A DNA stretch of 64,000 bases from Pseudoduganella flava (GTDB lineage: Bacteria > Pseudomonadota > Gammaproteobacteria > Burkholderiales > Burkholderiaceae_D), in assembly GCF_007830495.1 (NCBI RefSeq), contig NZ_VLKW01000003.1:62001-126000 (forward strand), read 5' to 3'. Shown here piece after piece: positions 32,795 to 42,295 of the stretch. The notes beneath the pieces were generated by a model. The model was not told the DNA's origin. It was given only the letters and a program-made list of their open reading frames with translations, and did not search any database. A program made the translations under genes and the position numbers. How positions within the stretch are numbered: position 1 is the stretch's first letter; the number at the start of each line of letters is the position of its first letter.

Positions 32795-34177
32795 CTAACG
32801 CTGCATGAAATCGGGGCTGCCCAGCAGCAGCGCGGCGCGCAGCTTCGGCGGCCCGGCCGCGGCGAGATCACGGGTGCGCGGCGACAGCAAGGTACCCAGC
32901 GCCTGCTCGAGCACCTGCGCATCGGCCTCCTTGCCCAGCGTGGCCGCGATGCCGATGCGGATGCCCAGCGCATCCGGGTTCAGCCACGCTTCCTGTGTGT
33001 CGTCGTAGCCGTCCGGCGTCTGGCAGCCGTACACCGGCATGCCAAGCCGGGCCAGCGCGCCCGCCATCCGCTTCACGTCGGGCGTCACGGCCGCGGCGCG
33101 CGCGGCCGATACCACGTACTGGTACGGCGTCTTGAACTTGGCGCCCGCCACGCCGGCATCCAGGAACTCGGGGCTGGCGAACAGCGTGCGCAGCCCGGCG
33201 CGGATGTCGCCGTCCGACAGCATCCACGTGCGCGTCATCCGCTCGACCAGCGCGGGCGGCGGCACGTCGCGCACGAAATGGCGCGCCAGCTTCGTGCTGA
33301 CGTGCCGCGCGGTCGACGGATGCATCGCCAGGATGTCCAGCGCGATCTCGCCTTCGCGCATGCTGTCCGCCTTGCCCCGCCCTTCCACCGGCTTGCCGAG
33401 CCACGTCTTGTCGCCCTGGTCGTGCCGCTTCGGGTCGAAGTAAAACAGCTCGCCGTCGCGCGCCAGCTTTTGCGGACGGAACGTCCAGCCGGTCACCATG
33501 CGCGCCAGCTCCGTCACGTCGCGCTGCGTGTAGCCGCCGTCCACGCCCAGCGTGTGCAGCTCCATCAGCTCGCGCGCATAGTTCTCGTTCAGGCCACCCG
33601 CCTTCGACAGCCAGTTATCGAGGTAGAACAGCATCGCCGGATGGTGCGCCGTGGCGCCCAGCAGGTCGCGAAAGCGGCCGAACACGTGCGGCCGGATCGC
33701 ATCGCGCTCGAAGCTCGCCGCCAGCGCCCGCACCTCGCCCTTGCCGGCGAAGACGTTGAAATGGTTGAACCAGAATTCCGTCATCACCTCTTCCAGCTGG
33801 CGCGGGCTGTCGACGGCGCGCAGCACCCGCGCCTCGGCCGCCTCGGCACCCAGCTGTGCGTTGACGCTGCGCTGCATCTCGCCGCCCGCCTTGCGCGCGT
33901 CGAGAAAGCGGGCCAGCGTGACCCCGGCCGCTTCCTGCTGCGTGGACAGTGCGCGCAAGCGCTCGTCCAGCGCGGGCGGCAGCTGCAGCGCCTGCGGATT
34001 GAGCTGCTCGTCGACGTACCGCTGCACGCCCATTCCCGCCACGCGGGCGACGTCGCCCGGCCGCGGCCCGTAGGCCAGGCGGTTCAGCACGTGCGCAGCG
34101 GCGGCCTCTCCTTCCAGCGGCGCGGCGGCCAGGGACAGCTGCGTCAGCATCAGGCACAGGGCAAGGAGGATACGCAT
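32795..34177 (-). CDS. DUF1800 family secreted protein
   Basis: 460 residues with a signal peptide (ILLALCLMLTQLSLAAA). Family features are HVLNRLAYGPRPGD near the N-terminus, MTEFWFNHFNVFAG, NYARELMELHTLGVDGGYTQRDVTELARMVTGWTF and HDQGDKTWLGKP. The start is placed at 34177; an ATG five codons earlier overlaps its Shine-Dalgarno. Upstream partner of DUF1501 in a two-gene operon. DUF1800 proteins are widespread and uncharacterised, and a polymer- or envelope-linked role is only a guess. Confidence 0.85.
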   Translation of the reverse strand: MRILLALCLMLTQLSLAAAPLEGEAAAAHVLNRLAYGPRPGDVARVAGMGVQRYVDEQLNPQALQLPPALDERLRALSTQQEAAGVTLARFLDARKAGGEMQRSVNAQLGAEAAEARVLRAVDSPRQLEEVMTEFWFNHFNVFAGKGEVRALAASFERDAIRPHVFGRFRDLLGATAHHPAMLFYLDNWLSKAGGLNENYARELMELHTLGVDGGYTQRDVTELARMVTGWTFRPQKLARDGELFYFDPKRHDQGDKTWLGKPVEGRGKADSMREGEIALDILAMHPSTARHVSTKLARHFVRDVPPPALVERMTRTWMLSDGDIRAGLRTLFASPEFLDAGVAGAKFKTPYQYVVSAARAAAVTPDVKRMAGALARLGMPVYGCQTPDGYDDTQEAWLNPDALGIRIGIAATLGKEADAQVLEQALGTLLSPRTRDLAAAGPPKLRAALLLGSPDFMQR

Positions 34178-34258
34178 GGGATTGTTCTCCATCGGTCACA
34201 GCCGTCTTTATACGCCACTTTCCTGCACCGGTAACGCCCGCCTCTGCCGGACCGTATT

Positions 34259-34290
34259 CAAACAATCGACTTACTTATATCAATCGTTTG
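34259..34290. promoter_or_regulatory. probable TetR operator upstream of the RND operon
   Basis: CAAACAATCGA (34259-34269) and TCAATCGTTTG (34280-34290) form an 11-base inverted repeat with two mismatches and a 10-base spacer. It lies 22 bases before the TetR start, so binding would block transcription of tetR and the pump genes it overlaps. The sequence is unusually AT-rich for the window. Confidence 0.6.
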
Positions 34291-34312
34291 AAATTTGTGT
34301 TCTAATCGCCGA

Positions 34313-34975
34313 ATGGTCGAAAAACACATCCGCAAGATCCGCTCCGACGGCGAGCAGTCGCGCGAACGCCTGCTGCAGGCGGCGATGCGCCTGTTCGCCG
34401 CGCAGGGCTTCAGCAACACGTCCACCCGCGAGATCGCGCTGGCGGCCGGTGCCAACGTCGCCGCGATCAGCTACTACTTCGGCGACAAGGCGGGCCTGTA
34501 CCGCGCCACGCTGACGGACTTCATGCCGCCGCCGGAAGTCAACATCGCCCACTTCGACAACCCGGAGTTCACGCTGCGCGAGGCGCTGCACGGCTACTAC
34601 ACGCAGATGCTGGCGCCGATGATGGAAGGCGAACTGACGGAGCAGCGGCTGCGCATGTGGCTGCGCGAAGTGCTGGAACCCACCGGCATCTGGCAGAACG
34701 AGATCGAGAACGGCATCCGCCCCGAGTTCGAGGCGTTCGCACAGGTGCTGGCGCGCCACCTGAACGCGCAGGTGGACGACGAGGTGTACCGCCTCGTGCA
34801 CGCCGTCGCGGCATTGGGCGCGCACCTGATGATTTCGCAGGACATCGTGGCCGCCGTCACGCCGCAGTTGATCTCGACGCCGGACGCGCTGGCGCGCTGG
34901 ATACCGCGGCTGGTCGATTACGCCGAGGCGATCGTCATCGCCGAACAAAAGAAGAGAAAGAAAGGAGCAGCATGA
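34313..34975 (+). CDS. TetR-family repressor (CerR/CecR-type C-terminal domain)
   Basis: 220 residues. N-terminal helix-turn-helix: GFSNTSTREIALAAGANVAAISYYFGDKAGLYRA (about residues 33-66). The C-terminal half, with YYTQMLAPMM and VRLVHA-like helices, fits the CerR (CecR/YbiH-type) ligand domain. The gene's last bases overlap the outer-membrane factor start (ATGA), so it leads a four-gene operon with the pump it likely represses. A GTG six codons earlier is an alternative start. Ligand unknown, probably a toxic compound exported by the pump. Confidence 0.85.
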   Translation: MVEKHIRKIRSDGEQSRERLLQAAMRLFAAQGFSNTSTREIALAAGANVAAISYYFGDKAGLYRATLTDFMPPPEVNIAHFDNPEFTLREALHGYYTQMLAPMMEGELTEQRLRMWLREVLEPTGIWQNEIENGIRPEFEAFAQVLARHLNAQVDDEVYRLVHAVAALGAHLMISQDIVAAVTPQLISTPDALARWIPRLVDYAEAIVIAEQKKRKKGAA

Positions 34976-36411
34976 GAGTTGCAGAGAACGTGGCACTGCG
35001 CGCGATCAGGCCCGCCGCCATGGCGCTGGCATTGGCGCTTGCCCTGTCCGCGTGCGCCATATCCGGCCCCGCCCCCACCGTGGACGCGCAGCAGCCCGTC
35101 GCCTGGCAGGCACCGCTGCCGCACCACGGCGCCGTCGGTGAGCTGTCCGGCTGGTGGCGCAGCCAGGGCGACCCGCTGCTGGCGGAACTGGTGGAGGCCG
35201 CACAAACCGTCAGCCCGACCGTCGCGTCGGCACGCACCCGCATTGCCTCCGCACGCGAGCAGCGCGTCGCGGCCGGCGCCGCGCTGGCGCCGGCACTGGA
35301 CGCCGCCGTCACCTCCACCCGCGCCAGCCAGCAAAGCGCGGGCCTGGGCGCCAACACGACGTCGCAGGCGCTGTTGCAGGCGTCCTGGGAAGTGGACGTG
35401 TTCGGCGCCAACCGTGCCGTGCGCGATGCCGCGCAAGCCCGCTACGAAGGCGCGCAGGCGGGCTGGCACGACGCCCGCGTGTCGGTGGCTGCGGAAACGG
35501 CAAATACCTACTACGACCTGCGCGCCTGCGAACGGCTGCTCGACGTGGCACGCCAGGACGCCGCCTCGCGCGCCGACACGGCACGCCTGACGGAGCTGGC
35601 CGCGCAGGCTGGCTTCCAGTCCCCGGCCAACCTGGCGCTGGCCCGCGCCAGCGCGGCCGACGGCGCCAACCGCGAGATCGCCCAGCGCGCGCTGTGCGAC
35701 GTGGACGTGAAGGCGCTGGTGGCGCTGACGGCGATTGCCGAGCCGGAGCTGCGCACGCGCCTGGCGGCCGGCCCGGCCGAGCTGACGCCGGCGCAAGGCA
35801 TCGCCGTCGACACGCTGCCGGCGCAGACGCTGGCGCAGCGGCCGGACGTGTTCACGGCCGAACGCGAAGTGGCCGCCGCCAGCTTCGAAGTGGCCGGCGC
35901 CCGTGCGCAGCGCTTCCCGCGCCTGGCGCTGGCCGGCTCCGTGGGCCGGGGCCAGGTGCATGCGGCCGGCGAGAGCGTCACGGCAAATACGTGGACGATC
36001 GGTCCCGTGCAGGTGACGCTGCCGCTGTTCGATGCCGGCCGCCGCGCCGCCGCCGTCGATGCCGCCCGCGAGCGCTATGAAGCCGCGGTGACGAGCTATC
36101 GGGGCAGCGTACGCCAGGCCGTGCGCGAAGTGGAGGAAGCGCTGGTGAACCTGCAAAGCACCGACCTGCGCACCGCCCAGGCGCAGGCCGCGCTGGAAGG
36201 CTACCGCGCGTCGTTCGCCGCCGTGGAAGACCGCTACAAGAACGGCATGGCCAGCCTGTTCGAACTGGAAGACGCGCGCCGCACCCGCCTGGCCGCCGAG
36301 AACGCGATGGTCTCCGTGCAGCGCGAACGCAGCGCCGCCTGGATCGCGCTGTACCGCGCCGCCGGCGGCGGCTGGAGCCGCGCCGACCTGACTACAACCG
36401 CCCGCAACTGA
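34972..36411 (+). CDS. RND outer-membrane factor, NodT/OprM-type lipoprotein
   Basis: 479 residues. Lipoprotein signal (MALALALALSAC, lipobox Cys near residue 23) and two copies of the outer-membrane efflux domain, with NTYYDLRACERLLDVA and RYKNGMASLFELEDARRTRLAAE as typical helices. It forms the trimeric exit duct for the RND pump encoded next. The ATG overlaps the TetR stop (ATGA) and has AAAGGAG in front, so it is coupled to the repressor. Having the channel gene first, before adaptor and pump, is less common than the reverse. Confidence 0.9.
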   Translation: MRVAENVALRAIRPAAMALALALALSACAISGPAPTVDAQQPVAWQAPLPHHGAVGELSGWWRSQGDPLLAELVEAAQTVSPTVASARTRIASAREQRVAAGAALAPALDAAVTSTRASQQSAGLGANTTSQALLQASWEVDVFGANRAVRDAAQARYEGAQAGWHDARVSVAAETANTYYDLRACERLLDVARQDAASRADTARLTELAAQAGFQSPANLALARASAADGANREIAQRALCDVDVKALVALTAIAEPELRTRLAAGPAELTPAQGIAVDTLPAQTLAQRPDVFTAEREVAAASFEVAGARAQRFPRLALAGSVGRGQVHAAGESVTANTWTIGPVQVTLPLFDAGRRAAAVDAARERYEAAVTSYRGSVRQAVREVEEALVNLQSTDLRTAQAQAALEGYRASFAAVEDRYKNGMASLFELEDARRTRLAAENAMVSVQRERSAAWIALYRAAGGGWSRADLTTTARN

Positions 36412-36419
36412 ACAAGACG

Positions 36420-37616
36420 ATGAACAAGCTCATGACCCAACTGAACACTCGCCTGGCCCAGCTGAAACAGCGGCCCCTCGCGCTGGCCCTGCTGGCCGCG
36501 TTCGCGCTGTCCACCGGCGGCATCATGCTCTACAGCGGCCCCTCCACGGCGGCGGACGACAAGGACAAGAAAAGCGCGCCGACCCCGGCGCTGACGGTGA
36601 CGACGACGCGGCCGCAAGGCGCCTCGCTGCCGCTGCGCCTGACGGCCAACGGCAACGTGGCGGCCTGGCAGGAAGCGTCGATCGGCAGCGAGTCGAACGG
36701 CCTGCGCCTGACCGAGGTGCGCGTCAACGTCGGCGACGTCGTCAAGAAAGGCGAAGTGCTGGCCGTGTTCTCGGCCGACACCGTGAACGCCGACGTGGCG
36801 CAGGCGAAGGCCGCGCTGGCCGAGGCGCAAGCCAATGCCGCCGAAGCGCAGGCCAATGCGAAGCGGGCCCGCGCCGTGCAGGCATCCGGTGCCCTCTCCG
36901 AACAGCAGGTGACGCAATACCTGACGGCCGAACAGACCGCGAACGCGCGCATCGAATCGGCACGCGCGGCGCTGGCCGCCCAGCAGCTGCGGCTGAAGTA
37001 CACGCAGGTCGTGGCGCCGGATGCCGGCGTGATCTCGGCGCGCAGCGCCACCGTCGGCGCCGTCGTCGGCGCGGGCACGGAGCTGTTCCGCATGATCCGC
37101 CAGGGCCGCCTGGAATGGCGCGCCGAGGTCACGGCCGCCGAACTGAAAAGCATCCGCGTCGGCTCGCAGGCGACGGTACGTGCCGCCAACGGCAGCGAGC
37201 TGACGGGCAAGGTGCGCACGATCGCGCCGACCGTCGATCCGCAGACCCGTTCCGCGCTCGTCTACGTCGACCTGCCGCCTGACCTGCGCAGCAACGCGCC
37301 GTTCAAGGCCGGCATGTTCGCCAGCGGCCAGTTCGACCTGGGCGCATCGAACGCACTGACGTTGCCGCAGCAGGCCGTCGTCGTGCGCGATGGTTTCCCT
37401 TACGTGTTCCGCCTGAACGCGGACTCGCGCGTATCGCAGCTGAAGGTGCAGACGGGCCGGCGCCTGGGCGACCGGATCGAGATCGTCTCGGGCGTGACGG
37501 GCGACATGCCCGTGGTGCTGAACGGCGCCGGCTTCCTGAACGACGGCGACCTGGTGAAAGCCGTCGCCGCACCGGCGGCAGCGGCGCCGGGCGCACCGCG
37601 CCAAGCGCAGAAATAA
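36420..37616 (+). CDS. RND periplasmic adaptor (membrane fusion protein)
   Basis: 398 residues. Single N-terminal helix (LALALLAAFALSTGGIML), lipoyl half-motifs (LRLTEVRVNVGDVVKKGEVLAVF and QVVAPDAGVISARSATVG) around an Ala-rich helical hairpin (AQAKAALAEAQANAAEAQANAK), then beta-barrel (AEVTAAELKSIRVG) and membrane-proximal domains. It bridges the inner-membrane pump and the outer-membrane duct. Eight bases follow the upstream stop; Shine-Dalgarno is weak, and an ATG four codons later is another candidate. Confidence 0.9.
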   Translation: MNKLMTQLNTRLAQLKQRPLALALLAAFALSTGGIMLYSGPSTAADDKDKKSAPTPALTVTTTRPQGASLPLRLTANGNVAAWQEASIGSESNGLRLTEVRVNVGDVVKKGEVLAVFSADTVNADVAQAKAALAEAQANAAEAQANAKRARAVQASGALSEQQVTQYLTAEQTANARIESARAALAAQQLRLKYTQVVAPDAGVISARSATVGAVVGAGTELFRMIRQGRLEWRAEVTAAELKSIRVGSQATVRAANGSELTGKVRTIAPTVDPQTRSALVYVDLPPDLRSNAPFKAGMFASGQFDLGASNALTLPQQAVVVRDGFPYVFRLNADSRVSQLKVQTGRRLGDRIEIVSGVTGDMPVVLNGAGFLNDGDLVKAVAAPAAAAPGAPRQAQK

Positions 37617-37625
37617 GGAGCAGCG

Positions 37626-40600
37626 ATGAATTTTTCCGCCCTGTCGATCCGGAATCCCATTCCGGCCATCATGCTGTTCGCGCTGCTGACCCTTGCGGGC
37701 CTGCTGGCGTACAAGGCCAATCCGGTGCAGGACTTCCCGGACATCGAGCTGCCCATCGTGACGGTCAGCGCCACCTTGCCCGGCGCCGCGCCGGCCCAGC
37801 TGGAAACGGAGGTCGCGCGCAAGATCGAGGACTCCGTCGCCACGCTGCAAGGCGTGAAGAACATCTACACGAAGGTGCTCGACGGCGTGGCCACGGTCAC
37901 CGTCGAGTTCATCCTCGAGAAGAATATCTCGGATGCCGTCAACGAGGTGCGCGACGCCGTCTCGCAGGTACGCGCCGACATGCCGTCCGAACTGCGCGAG
38001 CCGGTGGTGAGCAAGGTCTCCACGGCCGGCCGCGTCGTGCTGACGTTCGTTGCGGCCAGCAAGGGCGCGCACGGCGCCAAGATGGACGATGCCGACCTGT
38101 CGTGGTTCGTCGATAACACGGTCGCCAAGCGCCTGCTGACGGTGCCCGGCGTGGGCGCCGTCAAGCGGGTCGGCGGCGTCACCCGCGAAGTGCGCGTGGA
38201 GCTGGACAACGACCGCATGGCCGCGCTGAAGGTGTCGGCACTGGACGTGTCGCGCCAGCTGCGCCTCGTGCAGAAGGAAGCGCCGGGCGGGCGTGGCGAC
38301 GTGTCCGGCGCCGAGCAATCGGTGCGCACGATCGGCACCGTGCAGTCCGCGCAGGAGCTGGCGCGGATGGACATCCCGCTGGGCGACGGCCGCCACGTGC
38401 GCCTCGACCAGGTGGCCACCGTGACGGACACGATCGCCGAACCGCGCGCCGTGGCGACGCAGGACGGCAAGCCGGTCGTCGCGTTCGAGATCTTCCGCAC
38501 CAAGGGCGCCAGCGAAACGGCGGTGGCCGAAGGCACCCGCGCCGCCGTCGACCAGCTGCGCAAGGATCACCCCAGCATCGAACTGAAACAGGTCATCGAC
38601 AACGCCTTCCCCGTGGACGAGAACTTCGAAGGTTCGATGGAGCTGCTGTACGAAGGCGCGATCCTGGCCGTGATCGTCGTCTACTGGTTCCTGCGCGACT
38701 GGCGCGCCACGCTTGTCGCGGCGGCGGCGCTGCCGCTGTCCGTGCTGCCCGCTTTCCTCGGCATCTACTGGCTCGGCTACACACTGAACACCGTGACGTT
38801 GCTGTCGCTGGCGCTTGTCGTCGGCGTGCTGGTCGACGATGCGATCGTCGAGATCGAGAACATCGAGCGCCACCTCCAGATGGGCAAGACGCCGATGCAG
38901 GCCGCGCTGGAAGCGGCCGACGAAATCGGCATGGCCGTGATCGCGACGACGTTCGCGCTGGTGGCCGTGTTCCTGCCGACGGCATTCATGGGCGGCATTC
39001 CCGGCAAGTTCTTCAAGCAGTTCGGCTGGACCGCCGTGCTGGCCGTGCTGGCCTCGCTGCTGGTGGCCCGCCTGCTGACGCCGATGATGGCGGCCTATCT
39101 GCTGAAGCCTTTGAAGCGCACGCACGGCAACGAACCGGAACAGGATGGCCCGATCATGCGGCGCTATATGCGCACAATGAAGTGGTGCCTGAACCACCGG
39201 CTCACCACGGCGCTTGCTTCGGCCGCGTTCTTCGTCTGCTCGATCATGCTGGTGGGCCTGCTGCCGACGGGCTTCGTGCCGCCGGCCGACCGCGCGCAGA
39301 CGCAGGTCAACCTGGAACTGCCGCCCGGCTCCACGCTGGAGCAGACCAAGACCGTGGCGGAACAGGCGCGCCTGGCCGCGATGGACGTGCCGGGCATCAC
39401 GGGCGTATTCAGCTCGATCGGCGGCGGCTCGTCCGGCGACGCGTTCGCACCGGGCGCCGCGGCCGAAGCGCGCCGCGCCGTGCTGACGATCACCACCGTG
39501 CACCGTACCGACCGCAAGGAATCGATGGCCGACCTGGACTCGATGCTGCGCAGCCGCCTGGCCAACATCGCCGGCGCCCGCTTCACCGTGGGCCCGCCCG
39601 ACAGCGGCGTGAAGATGCAGCTGGTGCTGCAGTCGGAAGACCCGGACGCGCTGAAGGCGGCCGCCCAGCGCGCCGAGCGCGAACTGCGCACCTTGCACGG
39701 CATCGGCAACGTCACGTCGTCCGCCTCGCTGGTGCGCCCGGAGATCATCGTGCGCCCAGACTTCGCCCGCGCCGCCGACCTGGGCGTGACGGCGAACGCG
39801 ATCGGCGAGACGGTGCGCGTGGCCACGGCCGGCGACTACGACTTCGATCTGACGAAGATGAACCTGCCCGAGCGCCAGGTGCCGATCCGCGTCAAGCTGC
39901 CGGACTATGTGCGCGCCGACCTCGATGCGATCGGCCGCCTGACGGTGCCGGGCAAGAACGGCCCCGTGATGCTGGCCAACGTGGCGGCGATCACGATGGA
40001 AAGCGGCCCGGCGCAGATCGACCGCCTGAACCGCAGCCGCAACGTCACGCTGGACGTGGAGCTGGGCAGCCGCTCGCTCGGCGAACTCAATGAGGAAGCG
40101 CGCGCCCTGCCCGCGTTGAAGAACCTGCCGCCGAACGTGCACATCGCCGAGCTGGGCGACGCGCAGGAAATGGCGTCGCTGTTCGCCAGCTTCGGCCTGG
40201 CGATGGCGATCGGCGTGCTGTGCATCTATGGCGTGCTGGTGCTGCTGTTCAAGGACTTCATGCAGCCCGTGACGATCCTGGCCGCGCTGCCGCTGTCGAT
40301 CGGCGGTGCGATCGTGCTGCTGCTCGTCACACGCAACGCGCTGTCGATGCCGTCGATGATCGGCCTGATCATGCTGATGGGGATCGTGACGAAGAACTCG
40401 ATCCTGCTGGTGGACTACGCCATCCTCGCGCGCCAGGCCGGCATGAGCCGCTTCGATGCATTGGTGGATGCGTGCCACAAACGGAGCCGCCCGATCCTGA
40501 TGACGACGATCGCGATGGGCGCCGGCATGACGCCGCTGGCGCTGGGCCTGGGCGCCGACCCGAGCTTCCGTTCGCCGATGGCGGTGACGGTGATCGGTGG

Positions 40601-40787
40601 CCTGATCACGTCCACGCTGCTGTCGCTGCTCGTCGTGCCGGCCGTGTTCACGTATGTCGACGACATCGAGCACTGGCTCGGTCGCATGGTGCGCAAGCTG
40701 CGCCACAAGGACCACGACCATCACGACCACCCGCACCCGGAGGCGCGGCTGGCAGAGGCCGCGGTGCAGGGCCCGCGCGAGCACTGA
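37626..40787 (+). CDS. RND-family inner-membrane exporter (HAE1-like)
   Basis: 1,053 residues, full length for an RND pump with 12 transmembrane helices and two large periplasmic loops. The proton-relay Asp pair is in helix 4 (LALVVGVLVDDAIVEIENIERH, about residue 400) and the second half carries GIVTKNSILLVDYA. Tandem halves, IRNPIPAIMLF at the start and the RND repeat NMLG-type segments are intact. The C-terminus is odd: after the last helix a His/Asp-rich run (KDHDHHDHPHPEAR) could bind metal. AAGGAG precedes the ATG. Substrate class, drug or metal, is open; the His-rich tail hints at metal but the HAE1-like body argues for organic compounds. Confidence 0.9.
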   Translation: MNFSALSIRNPIPAIMLFALLTLAGLLAYKANPVQDFPDIELPIVTVSATLPGAAPAQLETEVARKIEDSVATLQGVKNIYTKVLDGVATVTVEFILEKNISDAVNEVRDAVSQVRADMPSELREPVVSKVSTAGRVVLTFVAASKGAHGAKMDDADLSWFVDNTVAKRLLTVPGVGAVKRVGGVTREVRVELDNDRMAALKVSALDVSRQLRLVQKEAPGGRGDVSGAEQSVRTIGTVQSAQELARMDIPLGDGRHVRLDQVATVTDTIAEPRAVATQDGKPVVAFEIFRTKGASETAVAEGTRAAVDQLRKDHPSIELKQVIDNAFPVDENFEGSMELLYEGAILAVIVVYWFLRDWRATLVAAAALPLSVLPAFLGIYWLGYTLNTVTLLSLALVVGVLVDDAIVEIENIERHLQMGKTPMQAALEAADEIGMAVIATTFALVAVFLPTAFMGGIPGKFFKQFGWTAVLAVLASLLVARLLTPMMAAYLLKPLKRTHGNEPEQDGPIMRRYMRTMKWCLNHRLTTALASAAFFVCSIMLVGLLPTGFVPPADRAQTQVNLELPPGSTLEQTKTVAEQARLAAMDVPGITGVFSSIGGGSSGDAFAPGAAAEARRAVLTITTVHRTDRKESMADLDSMLRSRLANIAGARFTVGPPDSGVKMQLVLQSEDPDALKAAAQRAERELRTLHGIGNVTSSASLVRPEIIVRPDFARAADLGVTANAIGETVRVATAGDYDFDLTKMNLPERQVPIRVKLPDYVRADLDAIGRLTVPGKNGPVMLANVAAITMESGPAQIDRLNRSRNVTLDVELGSRSLGELNEEARALPALKNLPPNVHIAELGDAQEMASLFASFGLAMAIGVLCIYGVLVLLFKDFMQPVTILAALPLSIGGAIVLLLVTRNALSMPSMIGLIMLMGIVTKNSILLVDYAILARQAGMSRFDALVDACHKRSRPILMTTIAMGAGMTPLALGLGADPSFRSPMAVTVIGGLITSTLLSLLVVPAVFTYVDDIEHWLGRMVRKLRHKDHDHHDHPHPEARLAEAAVQGPREH

Positions 40788-40818
40788 CGAAACAGGCGTC
40801 GCCTCCGCGCGGCGCCCG

Positions 40819-41709
40819 CTAGCTTCCCTTCAGCTGTTCGATGAACCAGCGCGCCGCCGGCCCCGGCGGCTGCTCCTTGCGGTGCACCGCGTGCATCGCA
40901 AAACCCGGCCCCACCACGGGGCTCGTCTCCAGCGCCAGCCGCACCAGGCGCCCTTCCTTCAGATCGTTCTCCACCATGTGCAGCGGCATGCCGCCCCAGC
41001 CCAATCCGGCCTTCAGGAACGCGTGCTTCGCGCCCAGGTCGGCGAGCCGCCACACGCTCGGCGACAGCACGCCGAAATCGCGCCCGGTCGTCAGCGGCGA
41101 GCGGTCCGTCAGCACCAGCTGCACGTGGCGCATCGCCTGCGCGCGCGGCACCACGCCCTGCAACTGCGCAAGCGGATGCGCGGGTGCCGCGACGACGACG
41201 GCCGGCACGTCGAGCAGGTAGTCCGTCACGCAATCGGGCGGCAGCTCGGGCAACGTGCCGACGATGGCGATGCTGCAGTGGCCCGCCAGCAGCGGCTGCA
41301 CGACGGCGCCGAGTGCCTCGACGAAGAGGCGCAGCGGCGTGTCGGGATAGCGCTGCTGGAATGCCTGCACGGCCGCCGTCAGCGAGTCGATCGGGAACAT
41401 CACGTCCACCGCAACGGCAAGCTCCGGTTCCAGGCCCTCGGCCAGCGTGCGGGCGCGGGCCTTGAACGCATCCATGCCCGCCACGGCGCCGCGGGCCTGC
41501 TCCAGCAGCGCCGCACCGGCATCGGTCAGCCGCGGATAGCGCGCCGAGCGGTCGAACAGTGGGAAGCCCACCTGAGTTTCCAGGTTCGCCAGCGTGTGGC
41601 TGACCACGGACTGGGCGCGGCGCAGCCGCCGCCCCGCCGCGGAAAAGCTGCCTTCCTCGGCAGCGGCGATGAACGTGCGCAGCTGGTCGAGCGTCAACGC
41701 TTCAAGCAT
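40819..41709 (-). CDS. LysR-family transcriptional regulator
   Basis: 296 residues. Helix-turn-helix SFSAAGRRLRRAQSVVSHTLANLE (about residues 20-44), linker helix and effector domain ending in ARWFIEQLKG. Start fixed by AAGGAG at ideal spacing. Divergent from the DoxX gene with a 123-base gap that contains a clean dyad, so DoxX is the probable target. Converges with the RND pump gene, 31 bases apart. Ligand unknown. Confidence 0.9.
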   Translation of the reverse strand: MLEALTLDQLRTFIAAAEEGSFSAAGRRLRRAQSVVSHTLANLETQVGFPLFDRSARYPRLTDAGAALLEQARGAVAGMDAFKARARTLAEGLEPELAVAVDVMFPIDSLTAAVQAFQQRYPDTPLRLFVEALGAVVQPLLAGHCSIAIVGTLPELPPDCVTDYLLDVPAVVVAAPAHPLAQLQGVVPRAQAMRHVQLVLTDRSPLTTGRDFGVLSPSVWRLADLGAKHAFLKAGLGWGGMPLHMVENDLKEGRLVRLALETSPVVGPGFAMHAVHRKEQPPGPAARWFIEQLKGS

Positions 41710-41720
41710 TCATCTACTCC

Positions 41721-41746
41721 TTCGATAGGTGTCATCGAATTATATA
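41721..41746. promoter_or_regulatory. LysR operator and -10 between lysR and doxX
   Basis: TTCGAT (41721-41726) and ATCGAA (41734-41739) are a perfect inverted repeat with seven bases between, and the whole has T-N11-A spacing as in LysR boxes. It is followed at once by TATATA (41741-41746), a possible -10 for the DoxX gene, about 85 bases before its ATG. Confidence 0.6.
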
Positions 41747-41832
41747 GGCTTCCTGGATGGATCGACGGGACCTAAGATTCACTCAACCCCGCAGCAAGCG
41801 CAGCGGACAACAAACCCTCGAAAGGAAACATC

Positions 41833-42264
41833 ATGAACACCACCAACGCCAACACCTCCGTGATCCCCGCCATCGGCCGCGTGCTGCTCGCCACGATCTT
41901 CGTCTTCTCCGCCCTCGGCAAGATCGCGGCGCCCAGCGCAACGATCGGCTACATCCAGTCCGTCGGCCTGCCGTTCGCCACCGCCGGCCTGATCGCCGCG
42001 ATCGCCATCGAACTGGGCGGCGGCCTGATGCTTGCCCTGGGCATCAAGACGCGCCTCGTCGCCGCCGGCCTGGCCGTGTTCTCGATCGTCACCGCGCTCG
42101 CCTTCCACCATGCGATCGGCGACCAGAACCAGCTGATCCACCTGCTGAAGAACTTCGCGATGGCCGGCGGCCTGCTGCAAGTGGTGGCGTTCGGCGCCGG
42201 CGCATACAGCATCGACCAGCGCCTGGCACAGCAAGCGCGTATCGGCACCCGCCAAGCCGCTTGA
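41833..42264 (+). CDS. DoxX-family membrane protein
   Basis: 143 residues with four transmembrane helices: LATIFVFSALGKIA, AGLIAAIAIELGGGLMLALGI, AGLAVFSIVTALAFHH and FAMAGGLLQVVAFG, the normal DoxX layout including the first-helix FSALGKIAAP motif. DoxX proteins are reported in redox or envelope-stress complexes. AAAGGA precedes the ATG. Terminated by a strong hairpin 30 bases past the stop, so it is a single-gene unit probably under the divergent LysR. Confidence 0.85.
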   Translation: MNTTNANTSVIPAIGRVLLATIFVFSALGKIAAPSATIGYIQSVGLPFATAGLIAAIAIELGGGLMLALGIKTRLVAAGLAVFSIVTALAFHHAIGDQNQLIHLLKNFAMAGGLLQVVAFGAGAYSIDQRLAQQARIGTRQAA

Positions 42265-42295
42265 ACCAACGCGGGTAACCCAATGCAGTTCCCCG

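Noticed and set aside
36234..40784. A 1,516-codon open frame opposite the RND pump genes
   Set aside because: Same pattern: Arg/His/Gln-rich antisense reading of well-defined pump and adaptor genes.
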